Program-made: the position numbers and the translations under genes
Virus record (IMG/VR): IMGVR_UViG_3300044823_000078
Location: 1-52,249 of that record
Length of the DNA stretch: 52,249 nucleotides
Reading direction: 5' to 3' (one strand)
DNA from: a virus
Shown here: one piece after another, positions 8,354 to 16,824 of the stretch
Position numbering within the stretch: position 1 is the first letter of the stretch
Layout of the letters: every line of letters begins with the position of its first letter
Notes under the pieces: generated by a model
Told to the model about the DNA's origin: nothing
The model's input: the letters and a program-made list of their open reading frames with translations, nothing else
Databases searched by the model: none

Positions 8354-8653
8354 ATGAAATCATCTATAAACCACCAAAATAAAATCCGTATTACTATTGC
8401 GGCAATTGCGGCGTCACTTACACCAACAATCAATCGGGTTAAGTCCGCAAGGGCGGCTGTATTAAAGCTGCTCGGTAAAATCCCCGAAGGAACGGCAACA
8501 TATAAAACGCTATGCCCGCGCGGTGCGGGTTCTGGACCTGGTAGCCATACCTTTGAACAGCAAACTGAAGTTGGCTCGCGACGGTTCGCTCGCCGTCGCC
8601 AAAAGTTTATCAAGGATTTATCCCATACTGAATGGGGCCGGCAGTTTAATTAA
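8354..8653 (+). CDS. Hypothetical basic protein
   Basis: 99 residues. N-terminal helices (IRITIAAIAASLTPTINRVKSARAAVLKLL) are followed by a basic Arg-rich segment. No family recognised. It lies between the ATPase and its likely partner and probably shares their transcript. Confidence 0.5.
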   Translation: MKSSINHQNKIRITIAAIAASLTPTINRVKSARAAVLKLLGKIPEGTATYKTLCPRGAGSGPGSHTFEQQTEVGSRRFARRRQKFIKDLSHTEWGRQFN

Positions 8654-8712
8654 CCAATCTCGGCTCGCGAGCCAAGAGCAAACAAAAACAACAAACGAAA
8701 GGTAAAAAGCAA

Positions 8713-9408
8713 ATGAGCAAAAACATTCCAAACGCCGGGACATATCCGGCCAAGACTACCGGTCAAATGGTCGTCTATGAAACTGAAAAGGGCGCGCTGT
8801 GCGTAGCCATTCCCGTTGAGATAATGGGAAGTGAAGTGGCCTGGCGCGGCAAGCATACAGCAACCCTCGCCAAGCAGGACGGAACTTTGATGGCGCGTGG
8901 CATCCAAGACCTGAAGACCATCTTTGGTTGGGACGGTATTGACCCGTTCGCCTTGCAGGATATTGAAGTCGGCGCGCACGAGTTTGAAATCGTGGGAGAG
9001 CATCAGGAATACACTCCGCCCGGAGATGATGCCCAGCCGGTCATGACGTTCAAGATTGTGTTCATGAATCCGCCCGGCGGCTCGTCCAAGATGCCAGCCA
9101 TGCTGGAAGGCAATGACGCGAAGGCAATCCGCACGAAGTATGCCTCGAAGTTCAAAGCCTTGTCCGGCGGCAAGTCCGCATCATCCGGCCCGCCGTCACG
9201 CAAGTCCACCGGAGCTGTTGCGCGCACTTCTACGCAAGAGGAAGTCTGGACGGCATTCGCCGCTGCGCACGAAGGCGAAGACGAAGGCGAACTCGGCAAG
9301 CAATACTGGGCCGCCGTTGCCGAAGTCGAAGGCACCGAACCTGATGCCGTCACCGGAGAACTCGACCTGAAACAATGGGGCGAAGTCGCCGTGAAGCTTG
9401 AGGTTTAA
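8713..9408 (+). CDS. Putative ssDNA-binding protein partner of the Sak4-like ATPase
   Basis: 231 residues. A beta-rich N-terminal ~130 residues (GTYPAKTTGQMVVYETEKGALCVAIPVEI, HEFEIVGEHQEY, MTFKIVFMNPPG) is followed by a Ser/Pro linker and an acidic C-terminal region (EGEDEGELG). The shape and position next to a Sak4-like ATPase match the SSB-like DUF669/DUF2815 proteins of other phages, but direct homology is not visible. Confidence is for the gene; the role is inference. Confidence 0.6.
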   Translation: MSKNIPNAGTYPAKTTGQMVVYETEKGALCVAIPVEIMGSEVAWRGKHTATLAKQDGTLMARGIQDLKTIFGWDGIDPFALQDIEVGAHEFEIVGEHQEYTPPGDDAQPVMTFKIVFMNPPGGSSKMPAMLEGNDAKAIRTKYASKFKALSGGKSASSGPPSRKSTGAVARTSTQEEVWTAFAAAHEGEDEGELGKQYWAAVAEVEGTEPDAVTGELDLKQWGEVAVKLEV

Positions 9409-9586
9409 TTACCGGCAAAATCATACACGACGCCGAACATTGTAGAATTATGAACCTGAAACAAAGTTGTCAATCTGCAATGCAGGCTTCCGGTAATAGT
9501 CCTGAGATTCGCTGCCGTATGATAAGACTTTAAACTATTGATTACGGAGCAGTTGGCAGACCTGTAAAACTGCCACTAATTTAATT
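9409..9586 (+). other. Intergenic stretch with one short ORF and a hairpin
   Basis: 178 bp without a clear gene. It contains a 27-codon ORF (9450-9533) of doubtful value and a 5-bp hairpin (GGCAG/CTGCC) at about 9555-9574 that looks like part of a tRNA but lacks acceptor and T arms. AT-rich sequence precedes the next ATG. Confidence 0.4.
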
Positions 9587-9778
9587 ATGAAAAAACAACA
9601 ACCATTCAAGTTGACGAAACAGTGGAAGCGACTGCGGGGCGGCATGGTGATAAAAGACGGAGACCGATTCAAGACGGCGCTCGGATGGTTGCTTGCTACT
9701 CCGTGGCCGGACCATAAGGTTGGCGATTTTCACTACCCGGACGGAAGTCCGTTCATTTACATCCGTAAAATATCATGA
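9587..9778 (+). CDS. Small hypothetical protein
   Basis: 63 residues, basic N-terminus and aromatic C-terminal half (LGWLLATPWPDHKVGDFHYPDG). No family recognised. Its TGA overlaps the next ATG at 9775. Confidence 0.5.
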   Translation: MKKQQPFKLTKQWKRLRGGMVIKDGDRFKTALGWLLATPWPDHKVGDFHYPDGSPFIYIRKIS

Positions 9779-10614
9779 ACCAACAACTTCAACCGCTCCA
9801 GTGGAAACGATTTAAGGAGCTTGAACAAATCTGCGTCAATGGCCGTGCCGTATTCTACATGGTCGGCATGGCGCTGAATGAAATCAAGCAGGAAAAGTTT
9901 TACGAGTCGAAAGGGTTTGATTCGTTCCCGGAATACTGCGAATCAATTGGCTACTCAAGGCGCCACTGCGAGCGGTTAATCCTCGGAGCAAATGTCGTTA
10001 GCCAACTGCCTGATAATCTGCGAAGGCTTATTCAAGGTGAACACGCCGCCCGTGCCCTACTTAATATCCCGGCCAGCCTTCGTGTGGCCGCCATAGTTAG
10101 GGCTACCAGCGCCGCCACGAAGCCGGCCACTGCAAAAGCTATAAAGCAAGCCGGACCACCCCCAAGGCCACTACGGTCCAACCAGAGCGTTTTACCGCCT
10201 AAACCTGCCCCAAACCGACCTAAACCCTTGCAGCTACAACAAAAAAGTGGACCAATTGGTCCAAAAGACCGAACCGGCCTTCCCATCCCTAAAGAGGTCC
10301 TACCGACCTGGGAGCGTCGCGGAGAAATCGCCACCCTGCTTACCGACCTGTCGAAGGTCAGGACTTCCTTGCGCAAGGCTAAGGAATCCGGCGATAACCT
10401 TTTTGCTGAAGTGGACTTCACGGACAACGAGGCCAAGCTCTCGATGGTTTACGAAGATTTACAAACAGCCATGCCTCACGCCGTCTGTCCGGAGTGTAAC
10501 GGCAAGATAAAGGTGGCCGACTGCGGAGTGTGTAGTGGGCGTGGATTCGTCTCTGAATTTTATTGGCGGGTAAAAGTCCCGAACGACATCAAGGAAATCA
10601 CAGGAAGAAAATGA
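9775..10614 (+). CDS. DNA-binding-like protein with C-terminal zinc ribbon
   Basis: 279 residues. The N-terminal ~110 residues resemble phage and plasmid DUF3102-like helical proteins (VGMALNEIKQEKFYESKGFDSFPEYCESIGYSRRHCERLI). The middle is Pro-rich and contains AGPPPRPLR, one of the recurrent PPPRP sites. Near the C-terminus CPECNGKIKVADCGVCSGRGF is a DnaJ-like four-Cys zinc ribbon. A 17-bp stretch containing a perfect palindrome, repeated at 21998, lies within the gene at 10248. A role in DNA binding or replication is inference. Confidence 0.65.
   Translation: MNQQLQPLQWKRFKELEQICVNGRAVFYMVGMALNEIKQEKFYESKGFDSFPEYCESIGYSRRHCERLILGANVVSQLPDNLRRLIQGEHAARALLNIPASLRVAAIVRATSAATKPATAKAIKQAGPPPRPLRSNQSVLPPKPAPNRPKPLQLQQKSGPIGPKDRTGLPIPKEVLPTWERRGEIATLLTDLSKVRTSLRKAKESGDNLFAEVDFTDNEAKLSMVYEDLQTAMPHAVCPECNGKIKVADCGVCSGRGFVSEFYWRVKVPNDIKEITGRK
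10248..10264. promoter_or_regulatory. Second copy of the GGACCAATTGGTCC palindrome
   Basis: TGGACCAATTGGTCCAA occurs inside the coding region of the zinc-ribbon protein (9775-10614) and matches 21998-22014. It encodes GPIGPK in a Pro-rich linker, where sequence is free to vary, so the palindrome could be a kept site. Confidence 0.5.
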
Positions 10615-10811
10615 AAGCAACTAAAGATATAGACGGAAAATTCATCTTCAATATCGGTAATGATATTTGCCGAGTATGGACAGATGAAGACGGCATCCAC
10701 ACCCAAAGGCGGTCGCGTTATGAAAATAGTTTCGTAACGCATACCGTCCAAACAATTTCATTCGAGCGCGTAGTTATTTTGGCCGAAGGCCAGATTGAGT
10801 TACCGTTATGA
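10611..10811 (+). CDS. Small hypothetical protein
   Basis: 66 residues from ATG 10611, which overlaps the previous stop as ATGA. The sequence suggests a small beta-rich domain (KFIFNIGNDICRVWTDEDGIHTQ). It ends in an ATGA overlap with the resolvase gene. Confidence 0.55.
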   Translation: MKATKDIDGKFIFNIGNDICRVWTDEDGIHTQRRSRYENSFVTHTVQTISFERVVILAEGQIELPL

Positions 10812-11257
10812 AAATCCTCGCACTTGACCCGGCTACCCATTGCGGATGGGCGCATTCGGATGGACCTAGTGGCACCTGGGATTTGTCTATGCGCCGGGAT
10901 GAATCTGCCGGCATGAGATTGATTCGTCTGCGCGGAAAGTTAAACGAGATACTTTACTCGCAGGGCGTCGGGTTGGTTATATTTGAGGCTGCGCGGAACG
11001 CTGGGCCGCATATGCAGGGCGCACTGGTCGTCCAGTCCGAACTTCAAGGCGTAATAAAACTTTGGTGCGAAGATAACGACCTTCAATATAAGGGCGTCTC
11101 ACCAACTGAAATCAAGAAGCATGCGACCGGAAAAGGCAACGCTAAAAAAGTTCACATGATTGCGGCGGCTAAAAAGAAATGGCCAGAAGTTGAAATCGTG
11201 GACGATAACCAGGCCGATGCCATGTGGATTCTGGACTTTGCAAAAACAATTATATGA
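10808..11257 (+). CDS. RuvC-like Holliday junction resolvase
   Basis: 149 residues with an RNase H-like fold pattern: D7 in ILALDPATHCGWA, E60 in VIFEAAR and acidic residues D133/D137 in VDDNQADAMWIL form the expected metal-binding set. A basic helix (KKHATGKGNAKK) lies before the last motif, as in phage RuvC proteins. It would cut branched DNA made by recombination before packaging. It overlaps both neighbours by ATGA. Confidence 0.87.
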   Translation: MKILALDPATHCGWAHSDGPSGTWDLSMRRDESAGMRLIRLRGKLNEILYSQGVGLVIFEAARNAGPHMQGALVVQSELQGVIKLWCEDNDLQYKGVSPTEIKKHATGKGNAKKVHMIAAAKKKWPEVEIVDDNQADAMWILDFAKTII

Positions 11258-11397
11258 AAAACCTAATTAAAAGAATTTGGAGGCTACTATTCGCTAATCC
11301 AAAAACCTGTAATCATAAATGGATACGTGACGGTGACCTATATGTGAAGTGCGATAAGTGCGGAGAACTGGCTGTGTATATCGGAGGCCAATTATGA
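11254..11397 (+). CDS. 47-residue zinc-ribbon microprotein
   Basis: ORF with ATGA overlaps at both ends (11254 and 11394). The product has a basic N-terminal helix and the pattern CNHKW..VKCDKCGE, a likely Cys/His zinc ribbon. Function unknown. Confidence 0.6.
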   Translation: MKNLIKRIWRLLFANPKTCNHKWIRDGDLYVKCDKCGELAVYIGGQL

Positions 11398-11750
11398 ATC
11401 TGACTGAACTTTCAAAACGAGTTCATGCCGCCAATGAAAAGTGGTGGCAAGACCCGCAAACTGGGTTGCCGATTAAACGGAACCGCGGAGAGTTAATTGC
11501 CCTTGAACATTCAGAGCTAAGCGAATGCCTTGAGGGCGAGCGTGAGAATCTTATGGACGATAAGCTTCCGCAATACCCGATGCCAGTAGTTGAGCAGATT
11601 GACCTTATTATTCGCGCATTAGATTATCTTGGTGGATTCTGGCCGGATGCGAACCTTGATGAAATCTTCGAGGCAAAGATGGCCTTTAATGCGCAGCGCG
11701 AAGACCATAAACACGAGGCTCGCCTTATTGCTGGTGGTAAACAATTCTGA
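11394..11750 (+). CDS. MazG-like NTP pyrophosphohydrolase
   Basis: 118 residues from ATG 11394. The helical pattern LIALEHSELSECLEGERENL followed by VEQIDLIIRALDYLGG resembles the all-alpha MazG/dUTPase superfamily, where ExxE and ExxD residues bind magnesium. Phage MazG-like enzymes adjust host nucleotide pools or ppGpp. The second motif is E..D..IR, as in the family. Neighbours are small coupled early genes. Confidence 0.72.
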   Translation: MNLTELSKRVHAANEKWWQDPQTGLPIKRNRGELIALEHSELSECLEGERENLMDDKLPQYPMPVVEQIDLIIRALDYLGGFWPDANLDEIFEAKMAFNAQREDHKHEARLIAGGKQF

Positions 11751-11753
11751 ACT

Positions 11754-11924
11754 ATGAAACTCTCTGAAATTCCAAAAGCCCAAAGACTAAAATTACAAAA
11801 GAAATACTTGGTATTTCATCGCTCATTCGTAAAAGAAATGATAGCCAGAACTGGGGCTATGCCGAATGAGCAATTACTTATTTGCCGCCAACAGTTTGCG
11901 AAAAAGCATAATATCGAGTTATGA
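11754..11924 (+). CDS. 56-residue hypothetical protein
   Basis: A basic helical microprotein (MKLSEIPKAQRLKLQKKYLVFHRSF). It starts just after the MazG-like gene and ends in an ATGA overlap with the next gene. No family recognised. Confidence 0.5.
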   Translation: MKLSEIPKAQRLKLQKKYLVFHRSFVKEMIARTGAMPNEQLLICRQQFAKKHNIEL

Positions 11925-12127
11925 TTGAATCCGAAATCATAAAAGTCCAAAGCCAATTCCTTGTTTTATTTCATAACCAGCTTGCCGATTTAGAAGCATG
12001 GCCAAGTGAAAAGCTTATCGACTTACAACATCGCTCAGGCGAACTTCGGATGCACCAGGATTTTTCTATGCGCGTCTCTGGCGAAGTTAATTTTGCGGCA
12101 ACAAGCCTGATTTTGGAAAAACGATAA
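11921..12127 (+). CDS. Small hypothetical protein
   Basis: 68 residues, mostly helical, no motif recognised. It overlaps the previous stop by ATGA, and its TAA overlaps the helicase ATG (TAATG). Confidence 0.5.
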   Translation: MIESEIIKVQSQFLVLFHNQLADLEAWPSEKLIDLQHRSGELRMHQDFSMRVSGEVNFAATSLILEKR

Positions 12128-13857
12128 TGAAACTTCGACAGTATCAACTTACTGCGCAACAATCCACTCTGGATGGGTGGAAGGCCGGTGAGCGGACCCA
12201 GCTCGGAGTAATGCCAACGGGCTGCGGCAAGACAATAGTGTTCGCTTCACTTATCCGAGCCAAGTTTCCGAAGCGCGCAATGGTGTTAGCGCACAGACAT
12301 GAGCTTATCTGGCAGGCTCGGGATAAAATCCAACGCGTGACTGGATTTAAGGTTGATGTTGAGATGGGCGAATATAAGGCATCGGTTGACCGGGATTTAT
12401 TCCATCCGAAGTCGCAAGTTATTGTCTCGACCATCCAGACTCATTGCGCAGGCGGAGATGGTGGCGGGCGAATGGGTAAGTTTGACCCGAAGGATTTCGG
12501 GGTGTTAATCGTTGACGAAGCTCATCACGCCACCTCGCGGTCGTATCGGCGCGTGATAGATTACTATATGCAAAACCCAGACCTGGTTGTGCTCGGAGTA
12601 ACTGCCACGCCAGACAGGTCAGACGAAGAGGCTCTCGGGCAAGTATTCGGTTCAGTTGCTTTTGATTACGAAATTCTCGACGCAATTCATGATGGATGGC
12701 TTACGCCGATAGACCAGCAGATGGTTTCAGTTGAGAGTTTGGATTTCGGGAAAGTAAGGACGACAGCCGGAGACTTGAATCAAGCCGACCTGGACGCTGT
12801 GATGACTGCCGAGAAACCTTTACACGGCGTAGCAAGTTCCACGATTGATATAATCGGCGACCGTCGCGGAATAGGATTCGCAGCATCAGTTCATCATGCG
12901 CAAATGCTTTCGGAAATCTTCAACCGGCATCGTCCGGGAATGTCAGCCTTTGTCTGCGCAGGAACAGACAAGGATGAGCGGAAGAAAATCGTCTCTGACT
13001 TTGCGCGCGGAGATATTCAATGGCTTTGGAATTGTGGCGTGTTTACGGAAGGCTTCGACGACTCAGGTGTGGCCGTAATCGCAATGGCCAGGCCGACAAA
13101 GTCCCGCTCGCTCTACGCGCAGATGGCAGGCCGGGGAATGAGACCCTTAGAAAGTATAGTGCCGAGGCTTAATAACTCCTTGGCGGCCCCTTTACGGCGC
13201 GCCACGATAGCCTCCAGCAGCAAGCCAGCTTGCTTAATTATCGATTTTGTCGGTAATAGCGGCAAGCACAAGCTCATGTCAACTGCCGATATCCTCGGCG
13301 GGAATGCTTCAGACGAAGCCATCGAAGCCACAAAACTCTTTGCACGGAAACAAGGTATGCCGGTTCGGATAGCCGAACAACTCGAAGATGAAGAGGAACG
13401 TATCGAGGAAATGAAAAAGAAGCGGCTCGAAGCTGAACGCCGCAAAGCCAACCTGACTGCAAAAGCCACTTACAAAACTCAAAGCATTGACCCGTTCGAT
13501 ATTCTGCAAATTAAACCTGCCAAGGTTCGTGGATGGCATGAAGGAAAAGCACTAAGCGAAGGCCAATCAAATGTTCTACGCAAAGCAGGACTCGACCCGG
13601 CCAAGTATGATTACGCGCAAGGTTCACAATTATGCCATGCCATTATCGAAAGATGGCATGATGACCGATGCACACTTAAACAAGCCGGACTACTTGAGCG
13701 TTGCGGATGGTCAAAGCAGGAAGCAACTGAAATGAAATTTAAGGACGCCTCCGTGGCGATAGACCGCGCCGCAAAGAATAACTGGCATAAACCCGCCGAC
13801 TGGAAGCCAGCACCGAAGGTAGTATTGGCGGACAACAATGATAATGTTCCGTTTTAA
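12127..13857 (+). CDS. SF2 DEAD/DEAH-box helicase
   Basis: 576 residues. Motifs: LRQYQ near the N-terminus (Q-motif-like), Walker A MPTGCGKT (29-36), DEAH box LIVDEAHH (127-134), TATPD (159-163) and motif VI region QMAGRGMRP (332-340). These place it with the SSL2/RAD25- and type I R-M-like SF2 helicases common in phages. The C-terminal ~180 residues are a charged coiled-coil-like segment and then a Trp-rich region (CGWSKQEATEMKFKD). It likely unwinds or remodels DNA during replication or recombination. Confidence 0.9.
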   Translation: MKLRQYQLTAQQSTLDGWKAGERTQLGVMPTGCGKTIVFASLIRAKFPKRAMVLAHRHELIWQARDKIQRVTGFKVDVEMGEYKASVDRDLFHPKSQVIVSTIQTHCAGGDGGGRMGKFDPKDFGVLIVDEAHHATSRSYRRVIDYYMQNPDLVVLGVTATPDRSDEEALGQVFGSVAFDYEILDAIHDGWLTPIDQQMVSVESLDFGKVRTTAGDLNQADLDAVMTAEKPLHGVASSTIDIIGDRRGIGFAASVHHAQMLSEIFNRHRPGMSAFVCAGTDKDERKKIVSDFARGDIQWLWNCGVFTEGFDDSGVAVIAMARPTKSRSLYAQMAGRGMRPLESIVPRLNNSLAAPLRRATIASSSKPACLIIDFVGNSGKHKLMSTADILGGNASDEAIEATKLFARKQGMPVRIAEQLEDEEERIEEMKKKRLEAERRKANLTAKATYKTQSIDPFDILQIKPAKVRGWHEGKALSEGQSNVLRKAGLDPAKYDYAQGSQLCHAIIERWHDDRCTLKQAGLLERCGWSKQEATEMKFKDASVAIDRAAKNNWHKPADWKPAPKVVLADNNDNVPF

Positions 13858-13860
13858 CTT

Positions 13861-14328
13861 ATGAGCCAACCACCACCGAGGCCGAATAAATTAACAGGGC
13901 CGCCGCCGAGGCCGCCGAAAAAGTTCCAGTTACATATTCAGAGGGACTTAATCGAGCCGGCCACTGAAGATGGTCAAGCTCCAGGCTATACGTCGAAGAT
14001 TCTAGCTCCGATTTACAAGCCGAGCGGAAAGAAGCCGGACATACTAGAACTGCTTAACCAGTCGAAAGCGAAAGCGTTAATTGGGAAGATTCTAGCGTCG
14101 AAGGTTTCTGAAGCCGAAAAGAAGTTCCTGGTCGAGGCGGCAAAGCGGCATAATGTTTTTTACTATAAGCTAATTGCAAATTATTATGCGCAGTCCTCTC
14201 CGGAAATGCAGGCATTAATGGAACAGTCGGCACTTGTCATTATTGACTTCGATAAGGCAATCGAAAGCGGTTACATAGATTTTAACGAAGAGGTTGAGGA
14301 GTTATACAAACGTGAAACAGGCCACTGA
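13861..14328 (+). CDS. Hypothetical protein with doubled N-terminal PPPRP peptide
   Basis: 155 residues. It begins MSQPPPRPNKLTGPPPRPPKK, two copies of the PPPRP peptide, then a mostly helical domain (SEAEKKFLVEAAKRHNVFYYKLIANYYAQSS). The family is unknown to me. It starts 3 bp after the helicase and its 3' end overlaps the glycosyltransferase start by ~17 bp. Confidence 0.6.
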   Translation: MSQPPPRPNKLTGPPPRPPKKFQLHIQRDLIEPATEDGQAPGYTSKILAPIYKPSGKKPDILELLNQSKAKALIGKILASKVSEAEKKFLVEAAKRHNVFYYKLIANYYAQSSPEMQALMEQSALVIIDFDKAIESGYIDFNEEVEELYKRETGH

Positions 14329-15430
14329 AAATTTCTGCATCTTTATTTTAAGTCGAGGCCGGCCCGACAGCATGGCAACGTGCAGCCTGCTTGAGCGGTA
14401 TGGATACGACGGCCCGCTCTTTATACTGTTAGATGAAGACGATAAGACGAGGGATGAATACCACGCCAGGTACGGAGATAAAGTCATCGTAATTAAAACT
14501 CCATCTGCGCAGAGCAATCTGGATAGCTTTGATAACTTCGGAAAACACGCAGTCCTGCACGGCCGCAATGTGTGTTTCGATATCGCCGAGTCGCTGGGTT
14601 ACAAATACTTTCTGCAACTTGATGATGATTATACTGGGTTTGGGTTTCGGTTTCCAGAACCGGAATTAAAGAATGTCCACGGCGGAATAAAGTGGTCGTG
14701 GGTTATGACTAGGAAAACACTTAACGAAGTAATTCGGGCAACGATTCGGTTATTTATTAAAACTGGAGCATCTAGTATCGCCTACTCTCAGGGCGGCGAC
14801 TGGATGTCGGCAAGTTCGGGAAGCTCTGCATCGTTTTCGTTCCGTAAGTGCATGAACTCGTTCTTTTGCTCAACAAGCCGAAGGTTTAATTTCATCGGAC
14901 GCGCAAACGAAGATGTAAATACCTATACATTACTCGGAAGTCGCGGGCTTTTATTTCTAACCTTACCGCATTTCCAAGTATGCCAGCGCACGACCCAAAA
15001 ATGTAAAGGCGGCACCACAGACGTATATCTTGATGAAGGCACATATGTTAAAAGTTTTTATTCGATACTCTGCGCGCCAAGTTGTGTTAAGATAAAAATC
15101 ATGGGCAGCGCGCGGCGAAGGTTGCATCATAAGATTAACTGGGATACAGCTGTTCCAATGATTCTAAGTGAACAGCATAAAAAGGAAAAGGGCGGCGCAC
15201 GTGAAATAGTTAACGAATGGCCGGAAACTTCTGAATCGGATTTATTTACCAGAATGCAGTATCGTGATGTTTTAATTAAACCGAAAGTGGTTATAAAGCG
15301 CCGAATTAAAACCGCTGAACAACTTTTACCGAAGAAAAAAAGCATAGAGATTACGACAGAATTTGTAGACCACTTTGCCGGCCGTGGATTTTATCGTAGT
15401 CCGAAAGCCGATATCCAACCAAACTTATGA
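14312..15430 (+). CDS. GT-A-like phage glycosyltransferase
   Basis: 372 residues from GTG 14312, with GAGGA a few bases upstream; the frame is also open from TTG 14294. FILSRGRPDSMATCSLLERYGYDGPLFILLDEDD, then DNFGKHAVLHGRNVCFDIAESLGYKYFLQLDDDYTGFGFR, match a phage glycosyltransferase family. DDD would be the metal/nucleotide-sugar motif. Relatives include glycosyltransferases linked to hypermodified bases (TET-associated type), but no TET/JBP-like dioxygenase is visible here. The substrate could be DNA, a virion protein or a host glycan. Confidence 0.68.
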   Translation: MKQATENFCIFILSRGRPDSMATCSLLERYGYDGPLFILLDEDDKTRDEYHARYGDKVIVIKTPSAQSNLDSFDNFGKHAVLHGRNVCFDIAESLGYKYFLQLDDDYTGFGFRFPEPELKNVHGGIKWSWVMTRKTLNEVIRATIRLFIKTGASSIAYSQGGDWMSASSGSSASFSFRKCMNSFFCSTSRRFNFIGRANEDVNTYTLLGSRGLLFLTLPHFQVCQRTTQKCKGGTTDVYLDEGTYVKSFYSILCAPSCVKIKIMGSARRRLHHKINWDTAVPMILSEQHKKEKGGAREIVNEWPETSESDLFTRMQYRDVLIKPKVVIKRRIKTAEQLLPKKKSIEITTEFVDHFAGRGFYRSPKADIQPNL

Positions 15431-15624
15431 ACTGTGAAAAATGTGGAAAAGAAATACCGCAAGAGCGATTAGAAATCCTACCGAATACAACTACATGCGT
15501 TGCCTGCTCAACCGTTAAGCGCGTGAAGGGCAATATGGTATTTGAGAAGAAGATGGCTTCGGAACTAATCCTGCGGTCAGCTGATTCCATAAACCCATCC
15601 AAAGGCTCAACGTTTAGAAAGTAA
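15427..15624 (+). CDS. DksA/TraR-like zinc-finger protein
   Basis: 65 residues. CEKCGKEIPQERLEILPNTTTCVAC is the C4 zinc-finger pattern of DksA/TraR proteins, including the usual IPxxRL segment. Short phage TraR-like proteins can bind the RNA polymerase secondary channel. This one lacks the long coiled coil of DksA. ATGA overlap with the glycosyltransferase. Confidence 0.75.
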   Translation: MNCEKCGKEIPQERLEILPNTTTCVACSTVKRVKGNMVFEKKMASELILRSADSINPSKGSTFRK

Positions 15625-15625
15625 T

Positions 15626-15820
15626 ATGAGCCGACCTCCGCCGCGTCCAAAATCAAGGCCGCTAATCAAGATGCAACTGAACCGGCTATTCGATAGCGAA
15701 GACGAGATGAGACAATTCGTAAAGTCCCAGATGCCGGGCACGTTAATCATCAAGAAGTGGAAGGTGGAACAATTTGCCTGTGAAGTATTGTATAAACCAC
15801 AACCGAAAGGAACAAAATGA
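15626..15820 (+). CDS. Small hypothetical with N-terminal PPPRP peptide
   Basis: 64 residues beginning MSRPPPRPKSRPL and followed by a small alpha/beta domain (FDSEDEMRQFVKSQMPGTLIIKKWKVEQF). Family unknown. It starts 1 bp after the previous stop and overlaps the next ATG. Confidence 0.58.
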   Translation: MSRPPPRPKSRPLIKMQLNRLFDSEDEMRQFVKSQMPGTLIIKKWKVEQFACEVLYKPQPKGTK

Positions 15821-15972
15821 AAGTCAAAGAACTAATCGAAGAACTTCAAAAATGCAACAAGGACGCCGATGTAGTGGTCGGTGACTTTAATCTTGTTGTT
15901 GGTGTTGATTCTGGTATTCCATCCAGTTGCGTCCAGCCTGTTACTCTCGAAACTGAATACTCTCGAAACTGA
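15817..15972 (+). CDS. 51-residue hypothetical (MKVKELIEELQK family)
   Basis: ORF starting in an ATGA overlap. The start MKVKELIEELQKCNKDADVVVG matches a widespread family of tiny phage proteins of unknown function. The 3' end has a tandem duplication: actctcgaaactgaa occurs twice in a row (about 15943-15973), so the last ~5 codons are probably a recent addition and the stop is new. Confidence 0.55.
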   Translation: MKVKELIEELQKCNKDADVVVGDFNLVVGVDSGIPSSCVQPVTLETEYSRN

Positions 15973-15978
15973 AGAACA

Positions 15979-16824
15979 ATGAGCAGTGAGGGAAAAATCT
16001 GGAAGCGGGTATCGGTCGAGAATCCTTGCCCGATATGTTGCAGCACGGACTGGTGCCAATTCGGCGACCGCGCAATGAAGTGCATGCGGGTCGAGTCTCA
16101 ATTCCCATGCAAGAGTGGCGGATTTTATCACCATTACGATAAACTAAATCCAGACTTCCTTCCGAAGCAACGGCGTGAAACTCAAGTCAAAAAGATTGAC
16201 GCCTTCGGCTTGATGCAGAAGTTCCGAGCCAAGACCGAACCGCACATGTTTAACTGCCTCACCAAAGACCTTGGAGTGACGCCAGAATCGCTTATGGGGC
16301 TTCAATGTGCCTGGGCACAGGAATATAAGGCTTGGGCATTCCCGATGAAGGATGGAACGGATACAACGATTGGGATACGTCTGCGGAATCAGGCTGCATT
16401 TAAGTGGGCAGTGACCGGAAGCGCGCAGGGCATATTCATCCCGAATACCGAACCGCAGCCGATTGTTTACCTGCCGGAAGGCCCGACCGATACTGCTGCG
16501 TGTTTATCCATTGGACTCTTTGCAATTGGCCGCCCGAATAATATCTGCGGAGCTGAGATGATTAAAGTTGCAATGAATCGGCTCGGAATCCATAAGGCCG
16601 TAATCATTTCTGATAATGATGAGATGAAGCGCGATAAGTTTTCGGGCCGCGAGTGGAGACCGGGCATCGTCGGCGCGCTTCAGTTGAAAAAGGAACTCGG
16701 AGTCCAGTCAGTTATTTGGGTGCCACCGTCGCCGCTCAAGGATATTCGGGAGTTCGTGCAGAAGGGCGGACACCGAGTCATTATCGAATCACAAATACGG
16801 AATAAAGTTTGGAGCAGGAAATGA
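15979..16824 (+). CDS. Zinc-finger/TOPRIM DNA primase
   Basis: 281 residues. An N-terminal zinc-binding region (NPCPICCSTDWCQFGDRAMKCMRV, ~16-40) is followed by a TOPRIM domain: LPEGPTDTAACLSIG carries the catalytic Glu and IISDNDEM the DxD pair. Later residues form a short tail without a helicase domain. It most likely makes primers for a host polymerase, because no polymerase gene is in the window. It overlaps the next gene by ATGA. Confidence 0.85.
   Translation: MSSEGKIWKRVSVENPCPICCSTDWCQFGDRAMKCMRVESQFPCKSGGFYHHYDKLNPDFLPKQRRETQVKKIDAFGLMQKFRAKTEPHMFNCLTKDLGVTPESLMGLQCAWAQEYKAWAFPMKDGTDTTIGIRLRNQAAFKWAVTGSAQGIFIPNTEPQPIVYLPEGPTDTAACLSIGLFAIGRPNNICGAEMIKVAMNRLGIHKAVIISDNDEMKRDKFSGREWRPGIVGALQLKKELGVQSVIWVPPSPLKDIREFVQKGGHRVIIESQIRNKVWSRK

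Noticed and set aside
9555-9574. tRNA-like anticodon arm (ggcag..ctgtaaa..ctgcc)
   Set aside because: The loop looks like a tRNA-Tyr anticodon loop, but there is no acceptor stem, T arm or GTTCGA motif around it.
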